In this document: piece after piece, positions 18,368 through 26,434 of the stretch | Layout: every line of letters begins with the position of its first letter | How positions within the stretch are numbered: the first letter of the stretch is position 1 | Origin: Vibrio sp. RE88 | GTDB lineage: Bacteria; Pseudomonadota; Gammaproteobacteria; Enterobacterales; Vibrionaceae | Direction: 5' to 3' | NCBI RefSeq assembly: GCF_013113835.1 | Contig: NZ_VTYQ01000001.1 | Span: 434,001-498,000, forward strand | DNA length: 64,000 bases | Notes under the pieces: model-generated | Databases searched by the model: none | The model's input: the letters and a program-made list of their open reading frames with translations, nothing else | What the model was told of the DNA's origin: nothing | Position numbers and translations under genes: made by a program

Positions 18368-19570
18368 CTAAAGGGCTAGCGCACCGGGCAGCTCGCCCTT
18401 GGCGTACAAGCCAAGGCTGACTTTGTTGAGTGCTTCTGCTTGCTTGGGCATCACAGTCAGAGTCGGGCTGATCCCCATGGGAATATTCTTCACCATTTGC
18501 TTGACCTGCACTAATGCTTCCTTTACCTCAGGGACTTTAGTTTCAATAAATGAGAACCACCCATCGTTCATGTGCTCTCGGATTTTAATCACCACGTCGG
18601 GGTTGCTGATGGTATAGGGCTTGGTTTGATCTTTCGATTCACGCAAAATATCGTAAATCACATGCTCTTTCTCTTTAGCAATCAGCATGTCCTTGGTGTT
18701 AAGTTGCAGCTCGCCGATGACGCCATTGCTCATTTTTAGGAAAAATTTAATATCCTTGTAGCCAGACTTCTGTGCAGAGGAGTTGAATTTGAGCAGACCG
18801 TCTTCCTGTGTACCACTTGAATATCGGTCTTTGAGCGCTTTCTGGTAGCCCTTGACGGCCAAGAACTCCTGAGATTGAGCAATTTTTGCTTTCGCCAATA
18901 ACATTTGTTTCTGGTTATCAAACTCGATTGTCATACGCGCGCAGTCTTTTAGGTCTCCCACTTCATCGCTACGTTCACGTTGGGTAATTTTGTTGAGGGC
19001 GCCGTTAAAGCTCTTGATGCCGTTGAAAGCCCCCGGAGGTGCGCAAACCTTGCCTCCCACGGTTGAGACCACGTCATCACACAAGACACGCAGAGCAACC
19101 TGAGCTTCAATAATGCGTTTGTAAAGCAGAAACAACTGTTTGCGCTTGAAACGTAAACTACTTAACTGATTCCGAGTGCGATCGCTGTAGCGTATACCTG
19201 TCCCCACTTTTGTGGTTTTCGATGTAGTTGGCTTAGGCTTTTCACTACCCCATCTCAAGTCCTTATGGTGAATTTCTTCGACGACATCTTTATCAAGATA
19301 TTTTTCCAGCTCAGTATCATTCTCCAAAATCGCCAGCATAAGTTTCGACATTTGACCTTCAGGCGTTTGTTGGAAAGTAGAGTTTTTCAGTTTTGCTTTC
19401 AGTTCAGCCAATTCACGTTTGTATTGAGATTGATTGACCAATAGAAACCCCTGACTGAGGTTTTGTTGCTTGTTGATTTGCGCTAGGAATTTCTTGCTTT
19501 TGGCTCTGGTTTTTGCAATCTCTCGGCGCTGAATTTCATCCAGTAGCGCTTTAGAAAAATCTTGGAACAT
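18368..19570 (-). CDS. Unrecognised protein with RelA/SpoT-like nucleotidyltransferase fold
   Basis: This 400-residue protein has no signal peptide or membrane helix. The N-terminal 170 residues are charged and helical. From about residue 185 the pattern follows a RelA/SpoT synthetase core: KSFNGALNKITQRERS, then GDLKDCARMTIEF (205-217, like the DxxGxR strand with the metal Asp), SGYKDIKFFLKM (269-280, like NGYQSLHT) and GELQLNT (286-292, like EIQIRT with the catalytic Glu). No HD hydrolase, TGS or ACT domain is present. GGGGGAGAG precedes the ATG. It could be a small alarmone synthetase, a toxic nucleotide pyrophosphokinase or tRNA-modifying ToxSAS-like enzyme, or an inactive fold. The family call is a pattern match, not a search result. 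Confidence 0.6.
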   Translation of the reverse strand: MFQDFSKALLDEIQRREIAKTRAKSKKFLAQINKQQNLSQGFLLVNQSQYKRELAELKAKLKNSTFQQTPEGQMSKLMLAILENDTELEKYLDKDVVEEIHHKDLRWGSEKPKPTTSKTTKVGTGIRYSDRTRNQLSSLRFKRKQLFLLYKRIIEAQVALRVLCDDVVSTVGGKVCAPPGAFNGIKSFNGALNKITQRERSDEVGDLKDCARMTIEFDNQKQMLLAKAKIAQSQEFLAVKGYQKALKDRYSSGTQEDGLLKFNSSAQKSGYKDIKFFLKMSNGVIGELQLNTKDMLIAKEKEHVIYDILRESKDQTKPYTISNPDVVIKIREHMNDGWFSFIETKVPEVKEALVQVKQMVKNIPMGISPTLTVMPKQAEALNKVSLGLYAKGELPGALAL

Positions 19571-19706
19571 CTCTCCCCCTTGAATATCGACCAGTTGTGT
19601 CGGGTTGGAAACGGTTAGTTTCTCAGGTAACGAATACGCCAGTGAACGAGCGTTTTTATTGATGCTTTTTGATATTAGGAATAATTGTGGAGAGTGAGTA
19701 GAGAGA

Positions 19707-19738
19707 AAAATGCACGTCTGTGGTGCATTTTTGCACCG
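19707..19738. other. Palindromic terminator-like element in a divergent gap
   Basis: AAAAATGCAC (19707-19716) pairs exactly with GTGCATTTTT (19724-19733) around 7 bases, and GGTGCA-TTTT-TGCACC (19723-19738) forms an alternative stem. It looks like a two-way terminator, yet both flanking genes point away from it. It may end a small RNA or serve as an operator for the adjacent LysR regulator. Confidence 0.6.
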
Positions 19739-19853
19739 CCTAAGAAAAGATTATTTGGACTTAGATCAATATCACACTTACACGTTCTAGCTGTATTTAT
19801 TAACAAAGCATTATAGTTAATAGATTGATGAGTTACTTTTAGTTAGGAATGTG

Positions 19854-20762
19854 ATGGTGCAAAATTCATCCATGGACTGGAGCGATGTGGCGATTTTTCT
19901 CCAGACATTGCGTGCTGGCAGTGCGCGCTCGGCAGCAGTAAACCTTAATGTCAGCCATTCAACCATTACCCGCAGAATCGCTAGCTTAGAGAAAAGTCTG
20001 GGAGTGTCCCTATTTCGTAAGGATACCTCAGGCTACACGCTTTCTCCCGAAGGTGAGAGTTTGCAACGTTATGCTGAGCAAGCCGAAATGTCACTTCGAC
20101 AAGCAGAGATTGAGCTTAAAGGGAAAGACGCCAAATACAGCGGTGAGATTCGTATCACCACTGCAGACGCGATTGCCAACCATCTTTTGATGCCGACGAT
20201 TGCAATGTTCAGTCAGCAGTATCCTGATATCAACGCTGAAGTGGTTTTGTCGAGTCAGGTGCTGGACTTAGGTGATCATGAAGTCGATATCGCGCTGCGG
20301 ATTATGCCAATGAATCAAATGCCTCCTGAGCACTTAGTGGGGCGGATCATTGGTAAAATTGCCATCTGTTATTACGCTACACCACACTACCTTGAGCAAC
20401 ACGATCCTTGGATGTCAGACTCCAGCGCTCAACTGATAGGTTGGGGAGAGCTAGGCAAAGAAAGCCCTATTTTTAATGACTCCCCCCTGCGTCATTTATC
20501 TATTTCGTGCCGAATGAATCACAGTGCGATGCAGTTAGAAGCCGCTAAGCAGAGTATGGGGATTACGCTCTTGCCATGTTTTATTGCCGACAAAGAATCG
20601 ACATTGGTTCGTGTTCCCAAATGTGAACCGGAAATCAAACACGATATCTGGATGTTATCTAAATCAGAGCAGAGAGAAGTGGCGCGTTTGCGTGCGTTCA
20701 AAGAACGGCTCATCGACGACTTCAACAGTAAGCAAATGAAAGAGCGGCTACTAGGTAATTGA
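19854..20762 (+). CDS. LysR-family transcriptional regulator
   Basis: This is a LysR-type regulator of about 302 residues. The helix-turn-helix covers roughly residues 7-65 (SARSAAVNLNVSHSTITRRI), followed by the effector domain. Its N-terminal wording (MDWSDVAIFLQTLRAGS) is like the subgroup that often controls a neighbouring divergent gene. AGGA lies 5 bp before the ATG at 19854; a GTG at 19851 is too close to it, and an ATG at 19872 is also possible. The divergent neighbour is the RelA-fold gene, with a palindromic element between them. Confidence 0.9.
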   Translation: MVQNSSMDWSDVAIFLQTLRAGSARSAAVNLNVSHSTITRRIASLEKSLGVSLFRKDTSGYTLSPEGESLQRYAEQAEMSLRQAEIELKGKDAKYSGEIRITTADAIANHLLMPTIAMFSQQYPDINAEVVLSSQVLDLGDHEVDIALRIMPMNQMPPEHLVGRIIGKIAICYYATPHYLEQHDPWMSDSSAQLIGWGELGKESPIFNDSPLRHLSISCRMNHSAMQLEAAKQSMGITLLPCFIADKESTLVRVPKCEPEIKHDIWMLSKSEQREVARLRAFKERLIDDFNSKQMKERLLGN

Positions 20763-20783
20763 TTGGTAACTGACGGATTGGAA

Positions 20784-21275
20784 CTAGAGTATTTTTTCAA
20801 AGTACTCTACGGGCATACCTTGATAGTAGTCACTGTCGATAGGTGTAAACCCCAGCTTGAGTAGTATCTTTTGCGAAGGGACATTATCGGGCTCAGTCAG
20901 TCCTAACACGCGCTCTATACCTTGCTGTTTGGCGATGTTCAACACTGCGCGGCTAGCTTCGATTGCATAGCCATTTCCCCGAGCTTCTGGTGTTAAGCGA
21001 TAGCCAAGTTCAAGCATCGTCTGCTGTTGGTAAGTATACTTTTCCAGCCCGCAGTAACCGATTAAGTGCCCGGTTGCCCGTTCGATGATCGCAAGCTTTC
21101 CAAAAGTGGTCGATTTGGACGTGAGCTGCTCGAATCGTTGTTGTGCCTGACAAGTGTTCATTGCACCCGTTGGGGAATAGGCCATAAACGCATCGTTTTG
21201 TAGCAAATCGATGGTGATGTCTCGGTCTTCTGCAACAAACGGCCTCAGGAGGAGTCTCGGTGTCTCTATCTGCAT
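20784..21275 (-). CDS. GNAT family N-acetyltransferase (RimJ/RimL-like)
   Basis: This is a 163-residue GNAT enzyme of the RimJ/RimL type, starting METPRLLLRPF-like (here MQIETPRLLLRPFVAED). Motif A is LELGYRLTPEARGNGYAIEA. I start it at the ATG at 21275, one base after the stop of the preceding GNAT gene; a longer frame runs into that gene. The pair is a tandem of two unlike acetyltransferases in one operon. The substrate may be a small molecule or a protein N-terminus. Confidence 0.88.
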   Translation of the reverse strand: MQIETPRLLLRPFVAEDRDITIDLLQNDAFMAYSPTGAMNTCQAQQRFEQLTSKSTTFGKLAIIERATGHLIGYCGLEKYTYQQQTMLELGYRLTPEARGNGYAIEASRAVLNIAKQQGIERVLGLTEPDNVPSQKILLKLGFTPIDSDYYQGMPVEYFEKIL

Positions 21276-21276
21276 A

Positions 21277-21738
21277 TCAGTAATCCATTTTTCGCTGTTC
21301 AAGATCTTGTGCCATTGAGACAAAACATTCATCTTCTTCAGTGACTTGATAGCCTAATCGAGTGTAAAACTGGATAGCTTTTGTGTTGCGAGTGAAGCTG
21401 GATAGCGTGATTTTGTTGCGGCCTTCACTTTTAGCGAGAGTGGTGATCTGCTGCATGACCACTTGGCCAAAGCCCTGGTTTTGATATTGAGGAAAGAGGA
21501 TCAACAAATGAATGTGGTAAGCGGTGTTATAAGGTTTGAAACACACCAGTCCAACCTTGTTCTGTTTGCTAACGATCCAGTGAAACCATTCTGGTTGATA
21601 GTCGGTGGACATTCGCTCTTTCTGAAACTGATCATCCCAACCGAACACAGAATCAACATGCTCATAAAGCGCCTGTTTAACAACAGGAAAAACCTCAGGA
21701 AACTCTTGCTCGGAGATAGGCAGTAGCTGAATAGACAC
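21277..21738 (-). CDS. GNAT family N-acetyltransferase
   Basis: This is a 153-residue GNAT enzyme. The acetyl-CoA loop is visible in LILFPQYQNQGFGQVVMQQI, and RNTKAIQFYTRLGYQV is the C-terminal segment. It is the first gene of a two-gene operon; the second GNAT gene begins immediately after it. The paralogues are divergent in sequence, so this is not a recent duplication. The substrate is unknown. Confidence 0.87.
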   Translation of the reverse strand: MSIQLLPISEQEFPEVFPVVKQALYEHVDSVFGWDDQFQKERMSTDYQPEWFHWIVSKQNKVGLVCFKPYNTAYHIHLLILFPQYQNQGFGQVVMQQITTLAKSEGRNKITLSSFTRNTKAIQFYTRLGYQVTEEDECFVSMAQDLEQRKMDY

Positions 21739-21836
21739 TAATTTTAACGCCTTGATTTAATTAGAGTTAATAGTAAGCAATGTTGGCTTAGAAAAGGCAA
21801 CTCGGATGTGTCGTAATTGTGATACTAGATGAGAAG

Positions 21837-21866
21837 AAAGCCCCGCCGGATAAGTTCAGGGCTTGA
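21837..21866 (-). terminator. Weak terminator after the alpha/beta hydrolase
   Basis: AAGCCC (21838-21843) pairs with GGGCTT (21859-21864) around 15 bases. On the minus strand it is followed by TCTTCTC. It lies 25 bp beyond the hydrolase stop. Confidence 0.5.
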
Positions 21867-21888
21867 TGCAGTGGAAGTCGTGCTGAAT

Positions 21889-22758
21889 TTACTTAATGTG
21901 GCTGCGGAAATGCTGTGCAACTGCTTGAGTCGCTTTCTCTACATGCTCGGGCACATCATAAAAATCGAATTGCGAAACGCCCTCCAACCAAATAGCACTT
22001 ACGTTATCTTTGGCATTTTCCAGATACTGATGTGTGCCATCAGGTAAAGCCATGTCCTCAGAAGCAACCAATAAAATAGGTTTGTCCTGATCTGCTGCAC
22101 CGGAAACCGCATCATAAGTTAACCAGCCTTTCCAAGAAGCGACATTGAACAGATTGTCGTATTGAGCCACTTGTCCACGATTGGCTTCTGTGTAGTATGG
22201 CGCTTGGTACATTAACGCATTCTGATTTGTCGTACTTGCTGCTTCAATGTAGACAGCTTGCTCACCGTGTGCAGCGTCTTCACTTAACTGAATGAGGTTT
22301 TGAACACTGGCTTCGCCGCCATAGATAGCGTTCGCTAAGTCGGCGTTGTGTAACCAAGGAGCGACAGCCGCCGCAGCTCGGATGTGCGGGTTTGATTCTA
22401 CTGCATCCAGCATGTAGCCAGAGGAGGCGCAAATACCCAGTCCAAAAATGTTTGAGCCATCGATATCTTCGCGTTTAGCGAGTGAATCAATAACCGCTCG
22501 TATGTCCTCTATTTTTCTTGCTGGCTCTTCCAGATATTTAACCTCATCCAGAGACTGACCCCAGCCTCTGAAGTCAAAAGTAATAGCGGCAAAACCTTGT
22601 TTAGTTAGAGCTTCGGCGTAAACCGCGGGCATCTGTTCTTTCACTGTTGTCCAAGCACCAGTGACAATAACGACGGGTGGAGTCTGTTTGGTTTCTTGAG
22701 GAAGATACAGATTGGCGGCCAGTGTTCCGATTTGAGCATTTAGAATGATAGATTTCAT
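21889..22758 (-). CDS. Alpha/beta hydrolase (dienelactone-hydrolase-like)
   Basis: This cytoplasmic alpha/beta hydrolase has 289 residues. The oxyanion region VVIVTGAWTTVKEQM and the strand AAITFDFRGWGQS are typical. The nucleophile elbow reads GLGICASSGYM, so the residue in the usual Ser position is Cys, as in dienelactone hydrolases; an acid in LLVASEDMALPDG is also visible. Two ATGs lie in phase (22764 and 22758), and the second has better spacing from AGAG. It is followed by the oxidoreductase-NTF2 gene upstream on the same strand, about 100 bp away. The substrate is unknown. Confidence 0.8.
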   Translation of the reverse strand: MKSIILNAQIGTLAANLYLPQETKQTPPVVIVTGAWTTVKEQMPAVYAEALTKQGFAAITFDFRGWGQSLDEVKYLEEPARKIEDIRAVIDSLAKREDIDGSNIFGLGICASSGYMLDAVESNPHIRAAAAVAPWLHNADLANAIYGGEASVQNLIQLSEDAAHGEQAVYIEAASTTNQNALMYQAPYYTEANRGQVAQYDNLFNVASWKGWLTYDAVSGAADQDKPILLVASEDMALPDGTHQYLENAKDNVSAIWLEGVSQFDFYDVPEHVEKATQAVAQHFRSHIK

Positions 22759-22866
22759 GAGCATGCTCTTTATTTGGCTGACTAAATAGTATTTACAGAT
22801 GTTTGATACATCTACGGTAGAAAAGATAACCAGAGCCCCGGCTCGAAAGCAGGGACTTCTTGGTGA

Positions 22867-23829
22867 TTAACTCACGACAGGTGCCACAAGATAATTGTGG
22901 ATAAGAACATCACCTTGTGTGTCGAAGCTTACTTGCCAAGTTTCGTCGACCAAAATGTTCACCGACTGACCGACAAAGGTAGAATCAGGATAAGTATCTG
23001 CCAGTAAGCGGACTCGTAGTTTTACGTCAAACTTATCGCCATTGGATATGACTTCGACTTGCTCTACCAAGTGTTGGCAGTTGGGTTTAAATGTTTCTAG
23101 TGCAATTCGATACCAATCACGAAATCCCTCATGACCAAGGAATTGTCCTTCAGGCATTGAAAGGGTGAGGTCTCGCGCAAGATGGCGCGTAAAGAAATCG
23201 CTGTCCTCTGGTAATACGTCAAATCTTGCAAACCATTCGGTGATGAATTTATTAATTCGTGTTGTTGGTGAAGTCAGTAGTTCCGAAATTTGCGAACACA
23301 GACGCTCTGCATGATTTTTTGCGCGCGCTTGAACATCCTCCAACTCGTTATATACGTTTGGAATGTAAACCATGCGATGGGTGTAGATAGGTTGACGGTA
23401 GTTCATTCCAGCAAGATAAGCGGTTTGCTGCAAAGGATGAAGCATCTGCTCAACCGTGAAATGGTTGTAGCCCAGCGGATCATAGCTTTCAGCAGGACCG
23501 CCAACAGTAAAGGATAAAATGAAATCTTTACGTTTCAGCTTGTCACCCTCAGGCCCATAAGCGAAGTTGAAACTGAAGACATCGTCGATCCACTTCTTCA
23601 TTAACGCGGGAACCGCATACCAATAGAATGGGAACTGAAGCACAATAACATCCGCTGCTAACATCGCTTGTTGTTCAGCAACTACATCAATTCGATAGTC
23701 TGGGTAAAGACCGTCGAGGCGACGTACTTCCACATCACTCAAATTGCTTTGAATCTGCTCCAAAATAACGGTGTTGGTATAAGAAGCGTTAAGATCAGGA
23801 TGACCTGAAATGACTAATACTTGGCTCAT
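22867..23829 (-). CDS. NAD(P)H oxidoreductase (flavodoxin fold) fused to an NTF2/SnoaL-like domain
   Basis: Residues 1 to about 190 are an NQO1/MdaB-type flavodoxin-fold quinone reductase (QVLVISGHPDLNASYTN, LQFPFYWYAVPALMKKWIDD, FTVGGPAESY). From about residue 205 to the end (320) there is a second, NTF2-like alpha+beta cone domain (NKFITEWFARFDVLPEDSDF, LGHEGFRDWYRIALETF). I start it at the ATG at 23829 behind GGGAGAA. The open frame runs 34 codons further but overlaps the previous gene. It sits 13 bp downstream of a secreted SnoaL-like gene, so they form an operon. The divergent LysR gene at 24533 is the likely regulator. The fusion is unusual. Confidence 0.85.
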   Translation of the reverse strand: MSQVLVISGHPDLNASYTNTVILEQIQSNLSDVEVRRLDGLYPDYRIDVVAEQQAMLAADVIVLQFPFYWYAVPALMKKWIDDVFSFNFAYGPEGDKLKRKDFILSFTVGGPAESYDPLGYNHFTVEQMLHPLQQTAYLAGMNYRQPIYTHRMVYIPNVYNELEDVQARAKNHAERLCSQISELLTSPTTRINKFITEWFARFDVLPEDSDFFTRHLARDLTLSMPEGQFLGHEGFRDWYRIALETFKPNCQHLVEQVEVISNGDKFDVKLRVRLLADTYPDSTFVGQSVNILVDETWQVSFDTQGDVLIHNYLVAPVVS

Positions 23830-23842
23830 GATGGTTCTCCCG

Positions 23843-24406
23843 TTACTGAGCAAAAAATGCGTTAAAGAAAGCGTCAGAGGTGTATAAATCACCTGAAAAA
23901 TTTTGAACGCGTTTGATCTTCCCGTCTTCAATTTGGTAGAGAAGAATCCAGTTCAGGTCGATATTTTCGTCGGCAGCCGTACTGAACCCACGGTGAGCAT
24001 CAATGACATAGGTATCATTTGCCGCAAGAATCATGACTTCCGCTTTAAATCCTGCCTGCCCAAGTTTGCCAAAGAACTCGGTAAATTCGGTGATGCCGCG
24101 TTTTGTGCCTGCTGAGGAATGGCGACCGGGGATGTGCCACTCCACCTCTTCAGAGACATATTGCTTTATTCCCTCAAGGTCACCTTTGGCGTAAGCGGCG
24201 AAAAAACCTTGCACGACTTTGAGTGCTTCGCTGTTTTCAGAGCCAGCTGCTACTGGGTTGTCGGGTTTTGGCCAAAGTTTGGCATTATTAATCGCTTTGG
24301 CGTCTTGAATTGCTGACATGTTTTCGACTCCTGACTGCGCTAACACGGAATTCGAAAAGGCGATAGTACTTGCTAAAAGAGCGACAGATTTGATGGTTCT
24401 GAACAT
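23843..24406 (-). CDS. Secreted SnoaL/NTF2-like protein
   Basis: This protein of about 187 residues has a signal peptide (FRTIKSVALLASTIAFSNSV, cleaved near VLAQS) and an NTF2-like SnoaL domain (VQGFFAAYAKGDLEGIKQYV, VEWHIPG). SnoaL domains bind or isomerise small hydrophobic molecules, and many have no catalytic role. I chose the ATG at 24406 because GAGGAA sits directly upstream. It is first in an operon with the oxidoreductase-NTF2 fusion gene and lies divergent from a LysR gene. Confidence 0.85.
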   Translation of the reverse strand: MFRTIKSVALLASTIAFSNSVLAQSGVENMSAIQDAKAINNAKLWPKPDNPVAAGSENSEALKVVQGFFAAYAKGDLEGIKQYVSEEVEWHIPGRHSSAGTKRGITEFTEFFGKLGQAGFKAEVMILAANDTYVIDAHRGFSTAADENIDLNWILLYQIEDGKIKRVQNFSGDLYTSDAFFNAFFAQ

Positions 24407-24495
24407 GATTTCCTCACTCATTACGTGATTGCTGTTGGTATGGAAATCAGTCTAAGAGAATTGATTCGTAATGATTAGATGGTATTTATCTAAAT

Positions 24496-24520
24496 AATTG
24501 TTAGCCTTGAGCTAATAATT
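24496..24520. promoter_or_regulatory. LysR-type operator candidate
   Basis: AATTGTTAGC-N5-GCTAATAATT is an inverted repeat with 9 of 10 pairs. It lies 13 bp before the lysR start and about 90 bp before the divergent SnoaL gene, the expected place for a LysR site controlling both. Confidence 0.6.
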
Positions 24521-24532
24521 GGAGGGTTTGAG

Positions 24533-25438
24533 ATGAATGGCACTATCTTCAATCAGTTAACGGTTTTTCATGCCATTGTGCGTGAAGGAAGTATTACAAA
24601 AGCGGCGCAGAAGCTTGAAATGGCTTCACCTTCTGTGAGTAATGCATTGAAAGCCTTGGAGGAACAACTGGGGTTGCCTTTGTTTACTCGCACAACTCGA
24701 CGTATTGAATTAACGGAAGCAGGGCGCTTGTTGCATCTGAGGACATCAGATTCGATGTCAGATCTGAGTTTGGCTTTTGAGAGTATTAGTGATCTTAGCA
24801 AAGTGCCGTCCGGCAAAGTCAGGCTGACAACCCCAAGGTTTGTGTATCAATATCTACTTCAGCCTATATACGCGGAGTTCTGCCAACGTTACCCCAATAT
24901 TCAGTTGGAAATATCTATCTCTGATGCGGCAATTGATATTCTCAATGAAGGTTTTGATCTGGGTATTCGCTTTGGTGATCGCGTCGAGGAAGGCATGATC
25001 GCGAGGCAGCTGACGCCAGCGATGAGGGAAGCCTTGTTTGCCTCTCCGGAGTATATTGAGCAGTACGGAATGCCTGACTCACCCGAAGCTCTCAAGCAAC
25101 ATAAACTCGTCCAGTATCGATTCATTTCTTCTAATCAGCTTGCACCCTTAGAGCTTAGTAATCAGGGGGAACGATTAACGGTTGAAATGCCTCATGCCCT
25201 AGTTGTTAATGATACCGGGTTAATGCTGGATGCCGCGCTAAAAGGTTTAGGTATTGGCAGAATTGTCGATCCTATGGTGGAAGATCTATTTGCCTCTAAA
25301 CAACTAGTACCAGTACTTGAGGAGTATTGGGCACCTTACTCTGGGCTCTACGTTTATTTTCATAAGAACACCCAAAAAGCTAAGCGTGTCCGAGTCCTGA
25401 TTGACTTCCTGCTGGAGAAAAGCGCGTTATCAAATTAA
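24533..25438 (+). CDS. LysR-family transcriptional regulator
   Basis: This 301-residue LysR regulator has an N-terminal helix-turn-helix (GSITKAAQKLEMASPSVSNAL, residues about 16-36) and an effector domain containing FDLGIRFGDRVEEGM, as in the CrgA/AaeR-like subgroup. The gene is divergent from the SnoaL and oxidoreductase-NTF2 operon and has a palindromic operator candidate directly upstream, so it probably controls that operon and itself. GGAGGG precedes the ATG. Its stop codon overlaps that of the convergent AraC gene by 4 bases. Confidence 0.93.
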   Translation: MNGTIFNQLTVFHAIVREGSITKAAQKLEMASPSVSNALKALEEQLGLPLFTRTTRRIELTEAGRLLHLRTSDSMSDLSLAFESISDLSKVPSGKVRLTTPRFVYQYLLQPIYAEFCQRYPNIQLEISISDAAIDILNEGFDLGIRFGDRVEEGMIARQLTPAMREALFASPEYIEQYGMPDSPEALKQHKLVQYRFISSNQLAPLELSNQGERLTVEMPHALVVNDTGLMLDAALKGLGIGRIVDPMVEDLFASKQLVPVLEEYWAPYSGLYVYFHKNTQKAKRVRVLIDFLLEKSALSN

Positions 25439-26430
25439 TGACACTGCTCGCGAAAGTAGCCCGGTGACACCCCTTTCCACGAACTGTAGGCGCGAATAAA
25501 GGAGTTGGACTCTTGAAAACCGAGCAGAAAAGAAATTTCCCCTAGAGACATCTGAGATTTTTCTAAGTAATGATCGGCCAGTTCAGCGCGCACATTTTGT
25601 AGCAGTACCTGAAAGCTTTCTTTTTCACTACTGAGTTTGCGCTGAAGTGTGCGCTTACTCATTGCCAGTTTCTCGGCAACACCTTCGATAGAGCTGTCAC
25701 CACTTGGCAAGGCTTCTAAGAGTACGGCCTTCACCCGTTCAGCGGTTGAGGCGGACTGATCTAAGTCAGCTAATTTCTGGTTGAGTTTGGTTTCAAAAAA
25801 CTCCCACATGGCTGAATTTGAAGTCAGAAAGGGACGTGCGGCGTCCTGCGCTGAAAAACGAATACTCACGCTTTTTCCTTTGCTTAACGTACAGCCGAAA
25901 TAGTCTTCGTATAGAGATAATTTCTCAGGCAGTTCAGGCAGAGACAAGCGAATGGGTTTGACGTTCTCACGGGTGGTGGTGCGTATGAGTTGCGTAAAGA
26001 ATACTAACTCCATCAGTCCTAATGCTCGGGGCAGTGGACCACGGTGGCCGTAACAGCTGGTGGTCAATTCGGTAAAGCTCTTTGCCTGATTGACTGTCAA
26101 AACCATCGGTCCTATCAGTGGCTTGTACTGGCTCAGACGCCTGAGCGCCACATTCATATTCGGGCTACATATCGCGGCGAAGACAGGAGCATCAAATGAC
26201 TCCACTGAAAAGTTTTCCGCGAGCAACAAAGGAACTTCACGCTCTCCGGCGGCTTGCTCCATTCCGTGACAGAGCTGGAAATATTCGTGAGGCACCAAAC
26301 TGGCGTGCTCACGGTTAAATAGGTCTGCGGGTAGCTCTGCGAATTTGAGAACATCAGCAGGGTCAATTTGCATATCACTGAGCAGTAACTTCCAGTTGGG
26401 CGCAATGATAAATTTGTTGGCTCTTTTCAT
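25435..26430 (-). CDS. AraC-family transcriptional regulator (Arabinose_bd/OruR type)
   Basis: This 331-residue protein has an N-terminal ligand-binding domain of the OruR/ArgR-like type (HEYFQLCHGMEQAAGEREVPL) and a C-terminal double helix-turn-helix (about residues 235-330; SSIEGVAEKLAMSKRTLQRK and SLGEISFLLGFQESNSFIRA). It lies 5 bp downstream of an SDR gene on the same strand, so the two form an operon and the regulator may respond to the SDR substrate, possibly a fatty or aromatic compound. Its stop overlaps that of the convergent LysR gene. Confidence 0.92.
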   Translation of the reverse strand: MKRANKFIIAPNWKLLLSDMQIDPADVLKFAELPADLFNREHASLVPHEYFQLCHGMEQAAGEREVPLLLAENFSVESFDAPVFAAICSPNMNVALRRLSQYKPLIGPMVLTVNQAKSFTELTTSCYGHRGPLPRALGLMELVFFTQLIRTTTRENVKPIRLSLPELPEKLSLYEDYFGCTLSKGKSVSIRFSAQDAARPFLTSNSAMWEFFETKLNQKLADLDQSASTAERVKAVLLEALPSGDSSIEGVAEKLAMSKRTLQRKLSSEKESFQVLLQNVRAELADHYLEKSQMSLGEISFLLGFQESNSFIRAYSSWKGVSPGYFREQCH

Positions 26431-26434
26431 GGTG

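Noticed and set aside
21277..21738. Recent duplication of the two tandem GNAT genes
   Set aside because: The two proteins share only the fold-level motifs and differ in length and N-terminus, so they are not recent copies.
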